From positions 992,001-1,056,000 of the forward strand of contig NZ_CBDCWX010000005.1 in NCBI RefSeq assembly GCF_965223525.1: a stretch of 64,000 bases of DNA. Direction: 5' to 3'. The notes below the pieces were generated by a model, which was not told the origin of the DNA, ran no database searches, and saw only the letters and a list, made by a program, of their open reading frames with translations. Position numbers and translations under genes: made by a program. Shown here piece after piece: positions 34,641 to 43,322 of the stretch (its first letter is position 1; each line of letters opens with the position of its first letter). Source of the stretch: Leptofilum sp965223525 (GTDB lineage: Bacteria; Chloroflexota; Anaerolineae; Promineifilales; Promineifilaceae).

Positions 34641-36427
34641 TAACTTTGCCGACGGCCGTTCCACCACCAGCCGCCAATACCCAAAACCAACAACCCCGCT
34701 GCGCCAAGAATAACTGGCAAAGGGCTATCGCTGGTTGCTTCCTCTTCCGCGATGGGTTCTTGAGTTGAAACGGCCGTTGGCGGCAAAACAGCAACTTCTG
34801 TGGCAGGTACGGCCGTTTCTGTCGCCTGCTCCGTCGCAGTGGCGGATGGCGTGTTAGTAGGCGTCGCTGTCGGCGTGCTTGTTGGTGAGGGGTCGGGGGT
34901 TGGCGTGTCTGTCGGCGTTGCTGTGGGTTCTTCAGTTGGCGTTTGGGTGGCCGTTGCCTCAGGCGTGGGCGTTTCCTGCGGTAACGCTGTCGGCGCATCG
35001 GGATCAACCGTCGCAGTGGCCGCTGGTGGATTTTCGTCCGCAGGTGGGCCACTGACAGGCGGTGGCGCAGGCGCAGAACCACCATCCAGCGACTGCACCA
35101 GATAGTAAACGGGGCCACCAATCATGCAAAAATCCCCGGCCGTCTGGGCGCAAATCGCCCCCGGCACCGTGACGGTAAAGACACCGTTGTTGGCTGAGAT
35201 AGTTTGCCTACTGCCCCACATGTCTACGAGAACGGCCGTGCTCGCCTCAGCCACTACCTCCACCGTTTGCGGTGCAGGCAAGCGAGAGAACAGCACCGTC
35301 GTAGCGTGCGTTCCCTGATCCAGTCGAATCTGCCCCCAATGCCCCCAATGCTCCCGCTGAATGCCCTGCATCCCCGCCAAATATTGCACCGCCACCTGGT
35401 ACGTGGTGAACGCCGGGCGGCGGGAGCCATCCATCCGCAGCAGGCCAAACGGTTCTGGATTGGCGGCTACGTCATCTGGCGTGTCTTGCATCTTGTAGAT
35501 GGCAATCCGCTGCGCCCCCGCCGCCATCCCCACCGCAAACACCTGCGGAATAAACGCCGCCTGCTCTTGCTGCGTTACCAAAAACGTCCAGTTGGGAACA
35601 GGCCAAGCGGGGTCGTCTGTGGGTGGTGCGTTCGTTTCCACCAACCAAACCGGCTTCCAGGGAATGCCCCGACTGCCGACTGCCCCGTAAAATTGCTGGA
35701 TGATGTTGAAAATCGAATCCGGCTGGAAGTACAAATGGGCAGTAAGGGCATCGAAGTAATAGTTGTGGTCTGGCGCAGCGGGGTCGGCCACCACAACATC
35801 CAGAAAATCGTAAATGTAGTTGGGGTTCCAGAAGTAGGTGAAGGCGCTCAGGTGAATAGTGCTGTTGGGGTTCACTTCTTTAGCAGCCAGATAGGCCGTC
35901 CGCTGAAGCTGGAAGAAATCTTGCACGGAGCCGCCCCAGGTGTGCCCTGGCGCGTTGGGGTCGTTGACGTCCGGTTCGTTCCAGATGATCCAGTGATTGA
36001 TACGGCCGTTGTACCTACCAACCGACTCGCGTACAAAATTGGCCCAAGTGTTGTTTGGGTCTGTATGCGGCAAATGCAAGCCGCGCGGCAATTCACCCTC
36101 CCGCGCCCAATCAGGGATGCCGATCAGCAAGCCAACAACGGTACGCCCGGCGGCAATTTCGCCATTGATTTGGCTATCGCTCACGCTGGCTGTCCAGGTG
36201 CCGGGGCCGCCCGCTTGCACTTCGGCCCACTGAAAACGCACCCGCGTCCAGGCTGCGCCGAGCGCGTTGGCCTGCCCCGGATTTTCATAACTTTCGATGA
36301 CGCCAAAGCGGTAATCAACCGGTGCTAGAGCTTGCTTCTCAATAGGGGCCGCTACACCTTTTTGCGGCGCAATGGCTAACAAGTTCAACACAAGTAGACA
36401 TAATAAAGTAAGTCGTTGTGGATTCAT
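34640..36427 (-). CDS. Surface protein with glycosidase-like TIM barrel and Thr/Pro-rich linker
   Basis: The 595-residue protein begins with a signal peptide (LTLLCLLVLNLLAIAPQ). A GH-A-like barrel follows (about residues 45-420): IIWNEPDVND carries the acid/base Glu and VWLVETNAPPT the candidate nucleophile Glu, as in GH5/GH39-type enzymes. A domain with FCMIGGPVYYLVQS, then a linker of about 90 residues rich in Thr and Pro (ATPTDTPTPDPSPTSTPTAT), lead to a C-terminal membrane segment (LPVILGAAGLLVLGIGGWWW) and a basic tail. It should sit on the cell surface and act on a polysaccharide. The barrel is related in layout to the one inside the 1059-residue FW protein. Confidence 0.85.
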   Translation of the reverse strand: MNPQRLTLLCLLVLNLLAIAPQKGVAAPIEKQALAPVDYRFGVIESYENPGQANALGAAWTRVRFQWAEVQAGGPGTWTASVSDSQINGEIAAGRTVVGLLIGIPDWAREGELPRGLHLPHTDPNNTWANFVRESVGRYNGRINHWIIWNEPDVNDPNAPGHTWGGSVQDFFQLQRTAYLAAKEVNPNSTIHLSAFTYFWNPNYIYDFLDVVVADPAAPDHNYYFDALTAHLYFQPDSIFNIIQQFYGAVGSRGIPWKPVWLVETNAPPTDDPAWPVPNWTFLVTQQEQAAFIPQVFAVGMAAGAQRIAIYKMQDTPDDVAANPEPFGLLRMDGSRRPAFTTYQVAVQYLAGMQGIQREHWGHWGQIRLDQGTHATTVLFSRLPAPQTVEVVAEASTAVLVDMWGSRQTISANNGVFTVTVPGAICAQTAGDFCMIGGPVYYLVQSLDGGSAPAPPPVSGPPADENPPAATATVDPDAPTALPQETPTPEATATQTPTEEPTATPTDTPTPDPSPTSTPTATPTNTPSATATEQATETAVPATEVAVLPPTAVSTQEPIAEEEATSDSPLPVILGAAGLLVLGIGGWWWNGRRQS

Positions 36428-36483
36428 GCTGCAAGTTTACCGAGGGGAAGCGGATTGTGGCAAGCAGACGCTGGTACATAAAG

Positions 36484-36512
36484 AAGTTCAACTTCTCGGA
36501 GAAGTTGAACTT
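36484..36512 (-). terminator. Perfect palindrome after the pilin gene
   Basis: AAGTTCAACTTCTC (36484-36497) and its exact complement (36499-36512) flank a single G. It lies 16 bp beyond the small pilin stop (36528) on the minus strand, so it is well placed as a terminator. No long T run follows, and it could also be a dispersed repeat that serves this role. Confidence 0.5.
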
Positions 36513-36527
36513 GTAATAAACCACCAG

Positions 36528-36713
36528 CTAATTACAGATGGAAGTGCCACAAATGCAGTTACCACAATAGGATGGCTCCATAAGCTGACTGAAAATATTG
36601 CCAATCTGCGGGCCTAATAACGTCAATACGCCCATCACGACAATAGCAACTAGCACCAAAATGAGGGCGTACTCGACCAACCCTTGCGCGATCTGGTTTT
36701 GATTTGTGAACAT
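36528..36713 (-). CDS. Flp-type pilin (short)
   Basis: The start is the ATG at 36713, with GGAGGGAGC upstream; the track-length extension to 36779 is discarded. The 61-residue product has the Flp/Tad prepilin signature: a short leader (MFTNQNQIAQG) followed by LVEYALILVLVAIVVMGVLTLLGP with a Glu five residues after the processing site. The tail is short and Cys-rich (CGNCICGTSIC), which is unusual for Flp pilins and may be disulfide-linked. It follows a longer pilin gene in the same direction. The Tad secretion and assembly genes are not in this window. Confidence 0.85.
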   Translation of the reverse strand: MFTNQNQIAQGLVEYALILVLVAIVVMGVLTLLGPQIGNIFSQLMEPSYCGNCICGTSICN

Positions 36714-36738
36714 GCTCCCTCCAGCAAATGTTCCGAAT

Positions 36739-37173
36739 TTAGTTTTGAGCTGGATATGAATCTGACATGCTGTTGCCACCAGCGGCCGTTACGGTAATGG
36801 TTCCTGGGTTGGGCCCGACGGCCGGAATGGTGATGGTGCAATTGGTATTGCAATTAACCGTGCCAGATTTGCCGCTCTGGGAATCTACGGCCGTTACATC
36901 CACCGCCGCCGACACCTGAATCTGTACCACCACATCTGAGCCGCCCCGCAAGGCAGAAACCGAGGTAACGTTCCCGGTTGGTGGCGAGCCTCCTCCACCG
37001 CCGCCCCCGGAGGAAGTAGCTACGCCCAAACCATCTACCACCCGACTAAACACGTTCCCCACTTGGGGCCCAAGCAATGTTAAAATGGCAATGACAATGA
37101 CCGCCACCAATACCAAAATGAGGGCATACTCAACCAATCCCTGGCCTTTATCTGGAAGATTTTCTTGTTTCAT
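36739..37173 (-). CDS. Flp-type pilin with C-terminal extension
   Basis: The 144-residue product has the prepilin leader MKQENLPDKGQG followed by LVEYALILVLVAVIVIAILTLLGP, which matches the shorter pilin downstream residue by residue in the helix. Flp pilins usually end near residue 60-70, but this one continues. A Gly-rich linker (SSGGGGGGGSPPTG) leads to an 80-residue domain that looks Ig-like (VTSVSALRGGSDVVVQIQVS, with a Cys pair in NCNTNC). It may be a minor pilin or adhesin that decorates the fibre. Both pilins are probably co-transcribed. Confidence 0.85.
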   Translation of the reverse strand: MKQENLPDKGQGLVEYALILVLVAVIVIAILTLLGPQVGNVFSRVVDGLGVATSSGGGGGGGSPPTGNVTSVSALRGGSDVVVQIQVSAAVDVTAVDSQSGKSGTVNCNTNCTITIPAVGPNPGTITVTAAGGNSMSDSYPAQN

Positions 37174-37248
37174 TTTTCCAACCTTTTCTCGATGTTTGCT
37201 TAGATTTTTGGAAAATTCTCTAACAAAATCACCCTGCTGTTAACTGAT

Positions 37249-38808
37249 CTAAAGCCCAAACTTAATGTCGGGAACGGCCGTACTTTCTACCACAAAATCA
37301 CGGGCAAAAGCAGTTTCCATCAGCGACGCGGCATTCCGTTCAGCTTCCCACAACTCCACAGCGGGATAATCATCTGCTATGAGGGTAAGACGAAGGATGG
37401 TATCATCCCAAACGGCCGTTACATCATCCACATTCGCATTTCGTCCCCGCTCTAAAAACTCTGCCAGGCGCAAAATGGCTGCCAGCCCCAACAAAATCTC
37501 CTCGTCACCTTTGTCTAGAAGCGAGGTAAATCCATTTGACGATGGCTTCCCCTTGCGATGATACCGTGTTAGCAAAGCAATTAGTGCGGTCTCACGCGGC
37601 GAAAACCCCGGCAAGCCGCTATTTATGATCAGCGTTTGCGAATGTTTGTGATGATCATCGTAGCTGATAATCGTGCCTAAATCGTGCAGCAATGCGGCCG
37701 CATCCAGTAGTTCACGCTCGGCCGGGCCATACCCGTGCAAGGGAGCCAACTGGTTAAACAGGCGCGTTGCCAGGTAGCGTACGTGGCTGGCGTGTGCCTT
37801 TTGGTAATTGTACACCCGTGCCATGTTCAGCACGCTAAAGCGGCGCACGTTAGCCACCACCGGGTAATCCAGATGCTGCCAAAATTGCTCCAAAAATAGC
37901 CCTTCACGCAAGCCATTCTTGGAAATAGTAACAGCTTCAACTTGTAGCCGATCCATCACCTCTGCCAAAACCAACGCCCCGGCAAAAATAATGTCTGCCC
38001 GGTCTCGGCTCAGGCCAGAAATTTGTCGCCGCTCAGATACCGGCAACTTCTCTAGTAACTGTACCGTCTCTTGCACCGACGCCCGACTCAAAACAAAGCC
38101 ATGAAGCGTATTAAGTGGATGGTTTTGGCGCGCAGCCTCAATCTTGGCCAGGTTGCGAATGGTGCCGCCCAATCCAACTAAATGTCGGTGTGGTTTTGCC
38201 TGCTTTTTCTTTAGCCAGGGAATGGTGTCCAAGTGGCGACCAATTTGCTGTTTAAGCACTGTCACATCGGCAAATTCAATGGGGTCTGAACAGACAAACT
38301 GCTCAGTGAGTGCCAACGCGCCAAGCGGTACAGAAGCTCCTTCCTGGTACCGATTGCCGCGCACTTTGCTAACCTGGGCGCTGCCGCCACCAATGTCTAT
38401 TACGTAGCCATTGCCCAACTGCACTTCATTAAGCGCGCCCAGCGTGCCGTAATACGCCTCGCGTTCGCCATCCAGCACCTGCAAATCGAGGCCAATTTCT
38501 TGGGAGACTTTTTGTAAAAAGGCGGGGCCATTGGCGGCATCTCGCACGGCACTGGTGGCGGTGGGAATGATGTGATCAACGGGGTAGTTGTCGCAAAATC
38601 GTTTGAACAGGCGGAGGGTGAAGAGGGCACGGGCAACGGCCGTATCGCTTAAACCAGCGTCTGTCATTCCTTCACGCAGCCGCACCACCTCCCGAATTTC
38701 ATCTTCCAAGCGGTAAGCATAACCGGGTACCGCGTTGAGAATAACCAGCCGGGCAGTGTTGGAACCGAGATCAATGACGCCGATGCGTTGAGAATTGTTT
38801 GCAATCAT
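37249..38808 (-). CDS. Ppx/GppA-family phosphatase with HD-domain C-terminus
   Basis: The 519-residue protein has the ASKHA-type Ppx/GppA fold: VIDLGSNTARL at the N-terminus, EREAYYGTLGALNEV, and VIDIGGGSAQVSKV as the phosphate-binding loop. The C-terminal part contains LLHDLGTIISYDDHHKHSQ, an HD-type site as in the long exopolyphosphatase form. It probably degrades polyphosphate or (p)ppGpp-type substrates, which I cannot separate by sequence. The length matches the two-domain class. The minus-strand methyltransferase gene stops 38 bp before its start (38808). Confidence 0.88.
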   Translation of the reverse strand: MIANNSQRIGVIDLGSNTARLVILNAVPGYAYRLEDEIREVVRLREGMTDAGLSDTAVARALFTLRLFKRFCDNYPVDHIIPTATSAVRDAANGPAFLQKVSQEIGLDLQVLDGEREAYYGTLGALNEVQLGNGYVIDIGGGSAQVSKVRGNRYQEGASVPLGALALTEQFVCSDPIEFADVTVLKQQIGRHLDTIPWLKKKQAKPHRHLVGLGGTIRNLAKIEAARQNHPLNTLHGFVLSRASVQETVQLLEKLPVSERRQISGLSRDRADIIFAGALVLAEVMDRLQVEAVTISKNGLREGLFLEQFWQHLDYPVVANVRRFSVLNMARVYNYQKAHASHVRYLATRLFNQLAPLHGYGPAERELLDAAALLHDLGTIISYDDHHKHSQTLIINSGLPGFSPRETALIALLTRYHRKGKPSSNGFTSLLDKGDEEILLGLAAILRLAEFLERGRNANVDDVTAVWDDTILRLTLIADDYPAVELWEAERNAASLMETAFARDFVVESTAVPDIKFGL

Positions 38809-38846
38809 TTGTTGACCTTATACAACAACGGTTGCATTGTACCATA

Positions 38847-39749
38847 TCAGACGGGTTCTTTGAAGTCGTAGAGGTTATCTTCGACTGCCCATTGGCGCTG
38901 GCAGTTGGAATTGGGGCAAATGAGACGGCCGTCTACCGGTTCCGGCAAGGCAGTTTGGCAATGGGGACAAGCAAAGAAGGTGGTGGGAGCGGCCGTTTCG
39001 CCTTCACTGGGATGCTCAATATCCACAAACACGCTGGGGCTAAGTTGCAGCCAGTTGCCCGTGTGCTGCATCAATGAATCTAGCCCAGCCAGTAGGCGAG
39101 TCGGCACAGTTCGTTTAATCACACCTATGCGAAAATGCGACACGGTGAGCATCTTCCCCGGTTTGAAGCTAGCTGCGGCTAACTGCTGGCGAATCCAGCG
39201 AGGGTGAAAATCAAAATTGAGGGCCACAAATTCAATTGGCTCTAAATTTAATGGCGACCAATCCTGGCGGCGCAGGCCGTAGCGCAAAATTGCCTTGAGG
39301 TTTTGTTTGTTGGCAAATTCCAGGATGTAACGGCCGTTTGGCCGGGCAATGCGGGCTAGCTGTTGAAACAAAGCCGGCACGTCGGCTGCATGGTGCAGCG
39401 TGCGAATTTGCACCATCGTGTCGAATAATCCAGCCACAAAAGGCATCTGGTACCAGTTACCTGCCACGTACACAAACCGCGGATCGTCCCCCAAATGGGC
39501 TTGGGCTTCCCGCAGCAGCGAGCGAGAGTAATCGAACAATACCACTTTTTGGTAGCCTAGATATTCATCTGCCAAACGGCCGAATCCGGCCCCGATTTCG
39601 ATGAGCGTTCCACCAGTTGGCGGCATGAGGCGGCGCAGGGCAATGCGCTCAACCTGGTCTTCATAATTGCGCCCCTGCCCTTCCCAAAAGCGGGTGCGGT
39701 AGTCGGAGCCTTCGTAGTCACAGACGGGAGGCGTGTCGGTGTTGTTCAT
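38847..39749 (-). CDS. SAM-dependent methyltransferase with C-terminal zinc-ribbon-like segment
   Basis: The 300-residue protein has a class I methyltransferase fold: GGTLIEIGAGFGRLADEYL (motif I), VVLFDYSRSLLREA (motif II) and MVQIRTLHHAADVPALFQ (motif IV region). The C-terminus carries FFACPHCQTALPE and LICPNSNCQRQWAVEDNLYDF, a Trm112/zinc-ribbon-like metal site. The substrate is unknown. It is 22 bp before the membrane protein at 39771 and shares its strand, so the two may be co-transcribed. Confidence 0.82.
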   Translation of the reverse strand: MNNTDTPPVCDYEGSDYRTRFWEGQGRNYEDQVERIALRRLMPPTGGTLIEIGAGFGRLADEYLGYQKVVLFDYSRSLLREAQAHLGDDPRFVYVAGNWYQMPFVAGLFDTMVQIRTLHHAADVPALFQQLARIARPNGRYILEFANKQNLKAILRYGLRRQDWSPLNLEPIEFVALNFDFHPRWIRQQLAAASFKPGKMLTVSHFRIGVIKRTVPTRLLAGLDSLMQHTGNWLQLSPSVFVDIEHPSEGETAAPTTFFACPHCQTALPEPVDGRLICPNSNCQRQWAVEDNLYDFKEPV

Positions 39750-39770
39750 GTGTTAGTGAAAACAGGTGGG

Positions 39771-40397
39771 TTAGCGAACGGCCGTGTCTGGCGGTGACGG
39801 TGTTGAGCCAGCTTGCCTTACGCGGGTAAAAAGCTCATCATTAGACGATGGCAACCCTTTTATCAACTGATCCAGCGGCTCAAACAAACCGCGAAGCACG
39901 TTAAATGGTTCCCCCAAATCAGTATCTTGCAGCGGAATTTGCACAGGTACGTCCATTTGCACTGGGATTGTCTGATCAACGCCCACGTCCAAGTCTAGGG
40001 CCACTGGCAACGGCAAGCCAGCCGGCAGTTCCAGATTCACGTTTCCGTTAATTTGCCCACCGCCCCCAGGCAACGTAAATTGTGCGGGGATTGTCAGGGG
40101 AACATTTTCCACCAGAACCACTTCGGTTTCTTCTTGCAAGGGCAATGTAAAGCTGATAGGCATTGTGGTATCCAGCGAAATTGTTTGGGAAATGGTTGCG
40201 TTGCTCATATCCACAAAGCTGTCGCTCAGTCCGCCCACCAGGGGCTCTGCCACAGAATCCACAATTGGCAAGATGAGGGGGGCAGCTACGAGAAGCACAA
40301 CCAGCAGCACAAAATTCATAATAAACGAAAAGATAATGGCAAAGGTTTTAAACGCTTGCCACGGTTTTCCTGACCAAGCCCATTTATTGCGGTCCAT
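39771..40397 (-). CDS. Unknown protein with one N-terminal membrane helix
   Basis: The 208-residue protein has a basic/Trp-rich N-terminus, one membrane helix (TFAIIFSFIMNFVLLVVLLVAAPLILPIV) and an extracytoplasmic part with repeated Pro-rich beta-like phrases (ISFTLPLQEETEV, IPAQFTLPGGGG, IPVQMDVPVQIPL). I recognise no family. GGAGG lies 6 nt before the ATG. It may support the methyltransferase gene after it or act at the envelope; the function is unknown. Confidence 0.7.
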   Translation of the reverse strand: MDRNKWAWSGKPWQAFKTFAIIFSFIMNFVLLVVLLVAAPLILPIVDSVAEPLVGGLSDSFVDMSNATISQTISLDTTMPISFTLPLQEETEVVLVENVPLTIPAQFTLPGGGGQINGNVNLELPAGLPLPVALDLDVGVDQTIPVQMDVPVQIPLQDTDLGEPFNVLRGLFEPLDQLIKGLPSSNDELFTRVRQAGSTPSPPDTAVR

Positions 40398-40714
40398 TGT
40401 GTACCTCCGAACCCACTTTGGGTAACCTACATTAGATTTTGTAATCGGCCAAAGTTAATAGTTGAATTTGCAGGCTTCATCCTACCGATTACTTGACATA
40501 GTATTAGTACATTATGGTAACATGGAACGAAGAATTAGTAAAACGGCCGTAAGTCATGGCAACCTTTTCAACAAATTTTTGGCAAACGGCCGTTTCCTAC
40601 TTTAACCATTCTCCAACGCCAATTGGTTTCCCGTGAAACAATTGCGGGAATGTTTGAATCAAGTAGAATACAAAAAGCCTAATATCTTACCTTCGAACAA
40701 GCCAAATTTTATTC
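40398..40714. other. Divergent intergenic region
   Basis: This gap of 317 bp separates the minus-strand membrane protein from the plus-strand NYN-LOTUS gene. It holds two ACGGCCGT copies (near 40543 and 40588) and a perfect TTGACA box at 40493-40498 on the plus strand, but the matching -10 position holds only GGTAAC, a weak fit. I see no gene here. Confidence 0.45.
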
Positions 40715-41956
40715 ATGTCTACCCAATCAAACAGACCAGAAAAAGACACGCCCCAACTTAGCCAATCCCCTAGCAACGATGTTGCCATTTTGCTCGACTT
40801 AGACAACCTCGTCATTGGTGCTAAGCAAATCAATCTAACCTTCGATGTTAATTTAGTGCTGGCGCATATCAAGAAATTGACAAACGGCCGTATCGTCCTG
40901 CGTAAATCATACGGAGATTCGCGCCAGGATCAGCAGCTCATCCGCGAATTGGCCACGGCTGGATTCGACACCCGCAACGCCGTGCGAATCAACAGCTTCA
41001 GCAAAAATCTAGCCGACATGCAAATTGTGGTTGACACCATGGAAACTTTGCTAGACGGTCAAAACTTCAGCACCTACGTTCTCATGACCGGAGACCGAGA
41101 TTTCACTCCGCTTGTTCAAGCACTACGCAAACGGGGCAAGCAAGTCATTGGCATGGGCGTTAAGCACACCACTAGCCAAAGCCTGGCCAACCTGTGTGAC
41201 CAATACATTTACTACGAAGATATCGTGCCTACACCAGAGCTAAACGAAGCCCAGGTCAAAGATTTATTGGCCAAATCACTGCAGCAGCTGCTGGCCAATA
41301 ATGAACGGGTGCGGGCTAGCGTGCTTAAGCAACATATGTCAGATGGTAGCCACGGTGCTTTTGACAAAAGTAGCTACGCTGAAGGAAGCTTCCGCAAATT
41401 TCTGGAGTCTCACCGAGACTTGGTAAGCGTCGAACAGGTAGAAACCACTATCTACGTCAAACGTCCCATAGCTCAGAAGAAGCCGTCGGTTCCTCTTCAC
41501 ATTCGCTACCGTCGTGAGCTAAAAAAGCGGCGGCTGCGCGTAGTGGAACGTGAGATTCGCTTCACTATCATTAAGGACCTGATTCATCTGCTATCCTCGA
41601 ATGACCAGATTCGCTGGCGCGAACTCATTGACATAATGGCCGACAGTTACAAGACCAATGGTCATAAAATTTCAAAGAATGCCATTAACGCTGTTTTACT
41701 TACGGCGCGTCAGGCGCAGGTGATTCATACGCTTAAAGACAAATCACTTTCAACCGCTCCCGTCCTGTTAGAAGTTAAAGGGCCAAAAGCGTATCAGGAA
41801 TCTGTGATGCGATGCGATGCGATATACGTGAAAGGAATTCTGGACTTGGCGGAGGAGTTTGACGAGACGGAAGCAGCTCTGGCACTTCATTATGAGCCTA
41901 AATATTCTAATTACATCAAAACGCTTATAAAGAATTTTGAGCGGCTAGGCATGTAG
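40715..41956 (+). CDS. NYN-LOTUS protein (LabA-like PIN nuclease with OST-HTH domain)
   Basis: The 413-residue protein has a NYN domain in residues 20-175: VAILLDLDNLVIGA (the conserved DxDN), VVDTMETLLDGQ with the Asp, and YVLMTGDRDFTPLV. It continues with an OST-HTH/LOTUS-type winged helix (residues 190-250, ending in VEQVETTIYVKRP), a basic helical stretch (RRELKKRRLRVVEREI) and a second winged-helix-like region (310-405). Proteins of this layout bind and may cleave RNA. The cyanobacterial LabA relatives act in gene expression control. No ribosome site stands out before the ATG. Confidence 0.85.
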   Translation: MSTQSNRPEKDTPQLSQSPSNDVAILLDLDNLVIGAKQINLTFDVNLVLAHIKKLTNGRIVLRKSYGDSRQDQQLIRELATAGFDTRNAVRINSFSKNLADMQIVVDTMETLLDGQNFSTYVLMTGDRDFTPLVQALRKRGKQVIGMGVKHTTSQSLANLCDQYIYYEDIVPTPELNEAQVKDLLAKSLQQLLANNERVRASVLKQHMSDGSHGAFDKSSYAEGSFRKFLESHRDLVSVEQVETTIYVKRPIAQKKPSVPLHIRYRRELKKRRLRVVEREIRFTIIKDLIHLLSSNDQIRWRELIDIMADSYKTNGHKISKNAINAVLLTARQAQVIHTLKDKSLSTAPVLLEVKGPKAYQESVMRCDAIYVKGILDLAEEFDETEAALALHYEPKYSNYIKTLIKNFERLGM

Positions 41957-42074
41957 AGTAAATCGCAGAAAGTTTTCGGATGAAAAAGGAGCCATTGCTC
42001 TGCGGTTTACTCAGGTAAGCGGCCAAAATCATGGCTCGCTAATTTCAAGAACTTCTTGCTGATTACAAGAAAAG

Positions 42075-42527
42075 TTAAAGCGCGACTTCATCACGGTGGC
42101 CTAATCCCAAACTATTGTCAATAAAATAAAGACGCTCTGGCCGTAAACAATACCAGTTTACCTTTGCCAGGGCGTTTTGCATTCTTGCATCGGCGTTGGC
42201 CAAAAACGGGTATTTTTGCAGGTAGCGGGCAATGGATGTTTCCCGTGAAACATTCATCAATAAGGACACTTTTCCCTCTAACTGAATTCCTTTGATTTGC
42301 TGCCAATCCTGGTAATCTTCTTGAATGGTGGCGGCAATATGGGGAACGGCCGTAAAATTCCGCACATGCCTCGTATGCCCTGCAGATAAAAATACCAGGT
42401 CAAAGCCATCATTGACGTAAAAAACGGCCGCTGCCCATAGACCTTCCGCGCCATTTGTAGCCAATGTCATGACCTGATGAGTTGCCAGGTAATCCAGTGC
42501 CAACTGCTTGGGGTCACGCTGCGTCAC
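42075..42527 (-). CDS. Pyridoxamine 5'-phosphate oxidase-fold flavoprotein
   Basis: The start is GTG at 42527, which lies 14 nt before the UbiX stop; a longer frame from 42629 would overlap UbiX by over 100 bp. GGAAGG lies 6 nt upstream. The 150-residue product has the PPOX split-barrel pattern with HQVMTLATNGAEGLWAAAVFYV and DLVFLSAGHTRHVRNF, typical of small FMN- or F420-binding proteins of this group. Overlap with ubiX suggests a role near prenyl-FMN or flavin chemistry, but this is inferred. The substrate is unknown. Confidence 0.78.
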   Translation of the reverse strand: MTQRDPKQLALDYLATHQVMTLATNGAEGLWAAAVFYVNDGFDLVFLSAGHTRHVRNFTAVPHIAATIQEDYQDWQQIKGIQLEGKVSLLMNVSRETSIARYLQKYPFLANADARMQNALAKVNWYCLRPERLYFIDNSLGLGHRDEVAL

Positions 42528-43104
42528 GGCTGGCCTTCCCTCCTTGCCAACGTGTGAATAAATCTTGCGGCAGCTCAATCTCCAGCAAATCAAGTACCCG
42601 ATTGACCGTCTGGTTAACGATGTCGTCAATGGATTGTGGGCGATGGTAAAAGGCGGGCATAGGCGGTGCCAAAATTGCCCCCATCTCAGTTATCTGTACC
42701 ATGAGCCGCAAATGCCCCAGGTGCAGCGGTGTTTCACGGGGAACCAGCACCAATCGCCGACGATCCTTTAGCACCACATCGGCCGCCCGCAGCAGCAAGT
42801 TGTCGCTAAATGAGTTGGCAATGCCTGCCAACGTTTTCATCGAGCAAGGGATTACCACCATGCCCCACGTTTTGAAAGAACCAGAAGAAACGGCCGCTGC
42901 AATATCCCTAAACCGGTACGTCACATCCGCCAACTGCATCACATCCTCAGCAGTTAAATCAGTCTCCAGGCCGATGGTGGTGGCTGCGGCCGTACTCATC
43001 ACCAGGTGCGTTTCTACATCTGGCAAATCACCCAGCAGTTCCAGCAAGCGAATACCATAGATGACGCCGCTGGCTCCCGAAATCCCCACAATTAATTTTT
43101 TCAT
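42514..43104 (-). CDS. ubiX: UbiX-type flavin prenyltransferase
   Basis: The 196-residue protein matches UbiX/Pad1: KLIVGISGASGVIYGIRLLE with the FMN-phosphate loop, VIPCSMKTLAGIANSFSDNLL and LVLVPRETPLHLGHLRLM. UbiX makes prenylated FMN, the cofactor of UbiD-type decarboxylases, from FMN and dimethylallyl phosphate. No ubiD gene is in this window, so the client must lie elsewhere. It is co-transcribed with the PPOX-fold gene through a 14-nt overlap. Confidence 0.92.
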   Translation of the reverse strand: MKKLIVGISGASGVIYGIRLLELLGDLPDVETHLVMSTAAATTIGLETDLTAEDVMQLADVTYRFRDIAAAVSSGSFKTWGMVVIPCSMKTLAGIANSFSDNLLLRAADVVLKDRRRLVLVPRETPLHLGHLRLMVQITEMGAILAPPMPAFYHRPQSIDDIVNQTVNRVLDLLEIELPQDLFTRWQGGKASRDAA

Positions 43105-43199
43105 GACGCCTCCACACGTTTTGGTATCTTTTCATTTTAGTATAGGTAGTCAGAAAACCAAATTCCTCTTACAATCGCCTTCTATAATTTTGCCAAAAC

Positions 43200-43322
43200 C
43201 ATTACCTTGAATGAACTACCCTGCTGCAAGCAGACGGGGTATCAAAACCGAAAAAGATTTTATTCGCCACAAGTGGCGGGGTATTCAATCCCTTTAGGGT
43301 AAATCAAATTTGAGAGGCTTTT
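43200..43322. repeat. Hairpin-rich leader before the YhaM-type gene
   Basis: Three short hairpin-forming units lie in a row (CCCTGCTG/CAGACGGGG, CGCCACAAGTGGCG, CCCTTTAGGG) upstream of the GTG at 43323. They may be a remnant of a mobile element or a regulatory leader. The wider gap (43105-43322) also holds TATAAT at 43183-43188, but with no good -35 box. Confidence 0.4.

Noticed and set aside
35204..36328. 374-codon frame on the plus strand
   Set aside because: It is antisense to the glycosidase-like gene, which has a signal peptide, family motifs and a membrane anchor; the frame has no family resemblance.
40493..40521. TTGACA as a promoter for the NYN-LOTUS gene
   Set aside because: The -35 box is perfect, but the -10 position (GGTAAC) matches only 3 of 6 bases, so I kept it as a note in the gap entry.
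43212..43297. Hairpin series as an insertion-sequence end
   Set aside because: No transposase fragment and no target duplication are visible, so only a repeat or leader call is supported.
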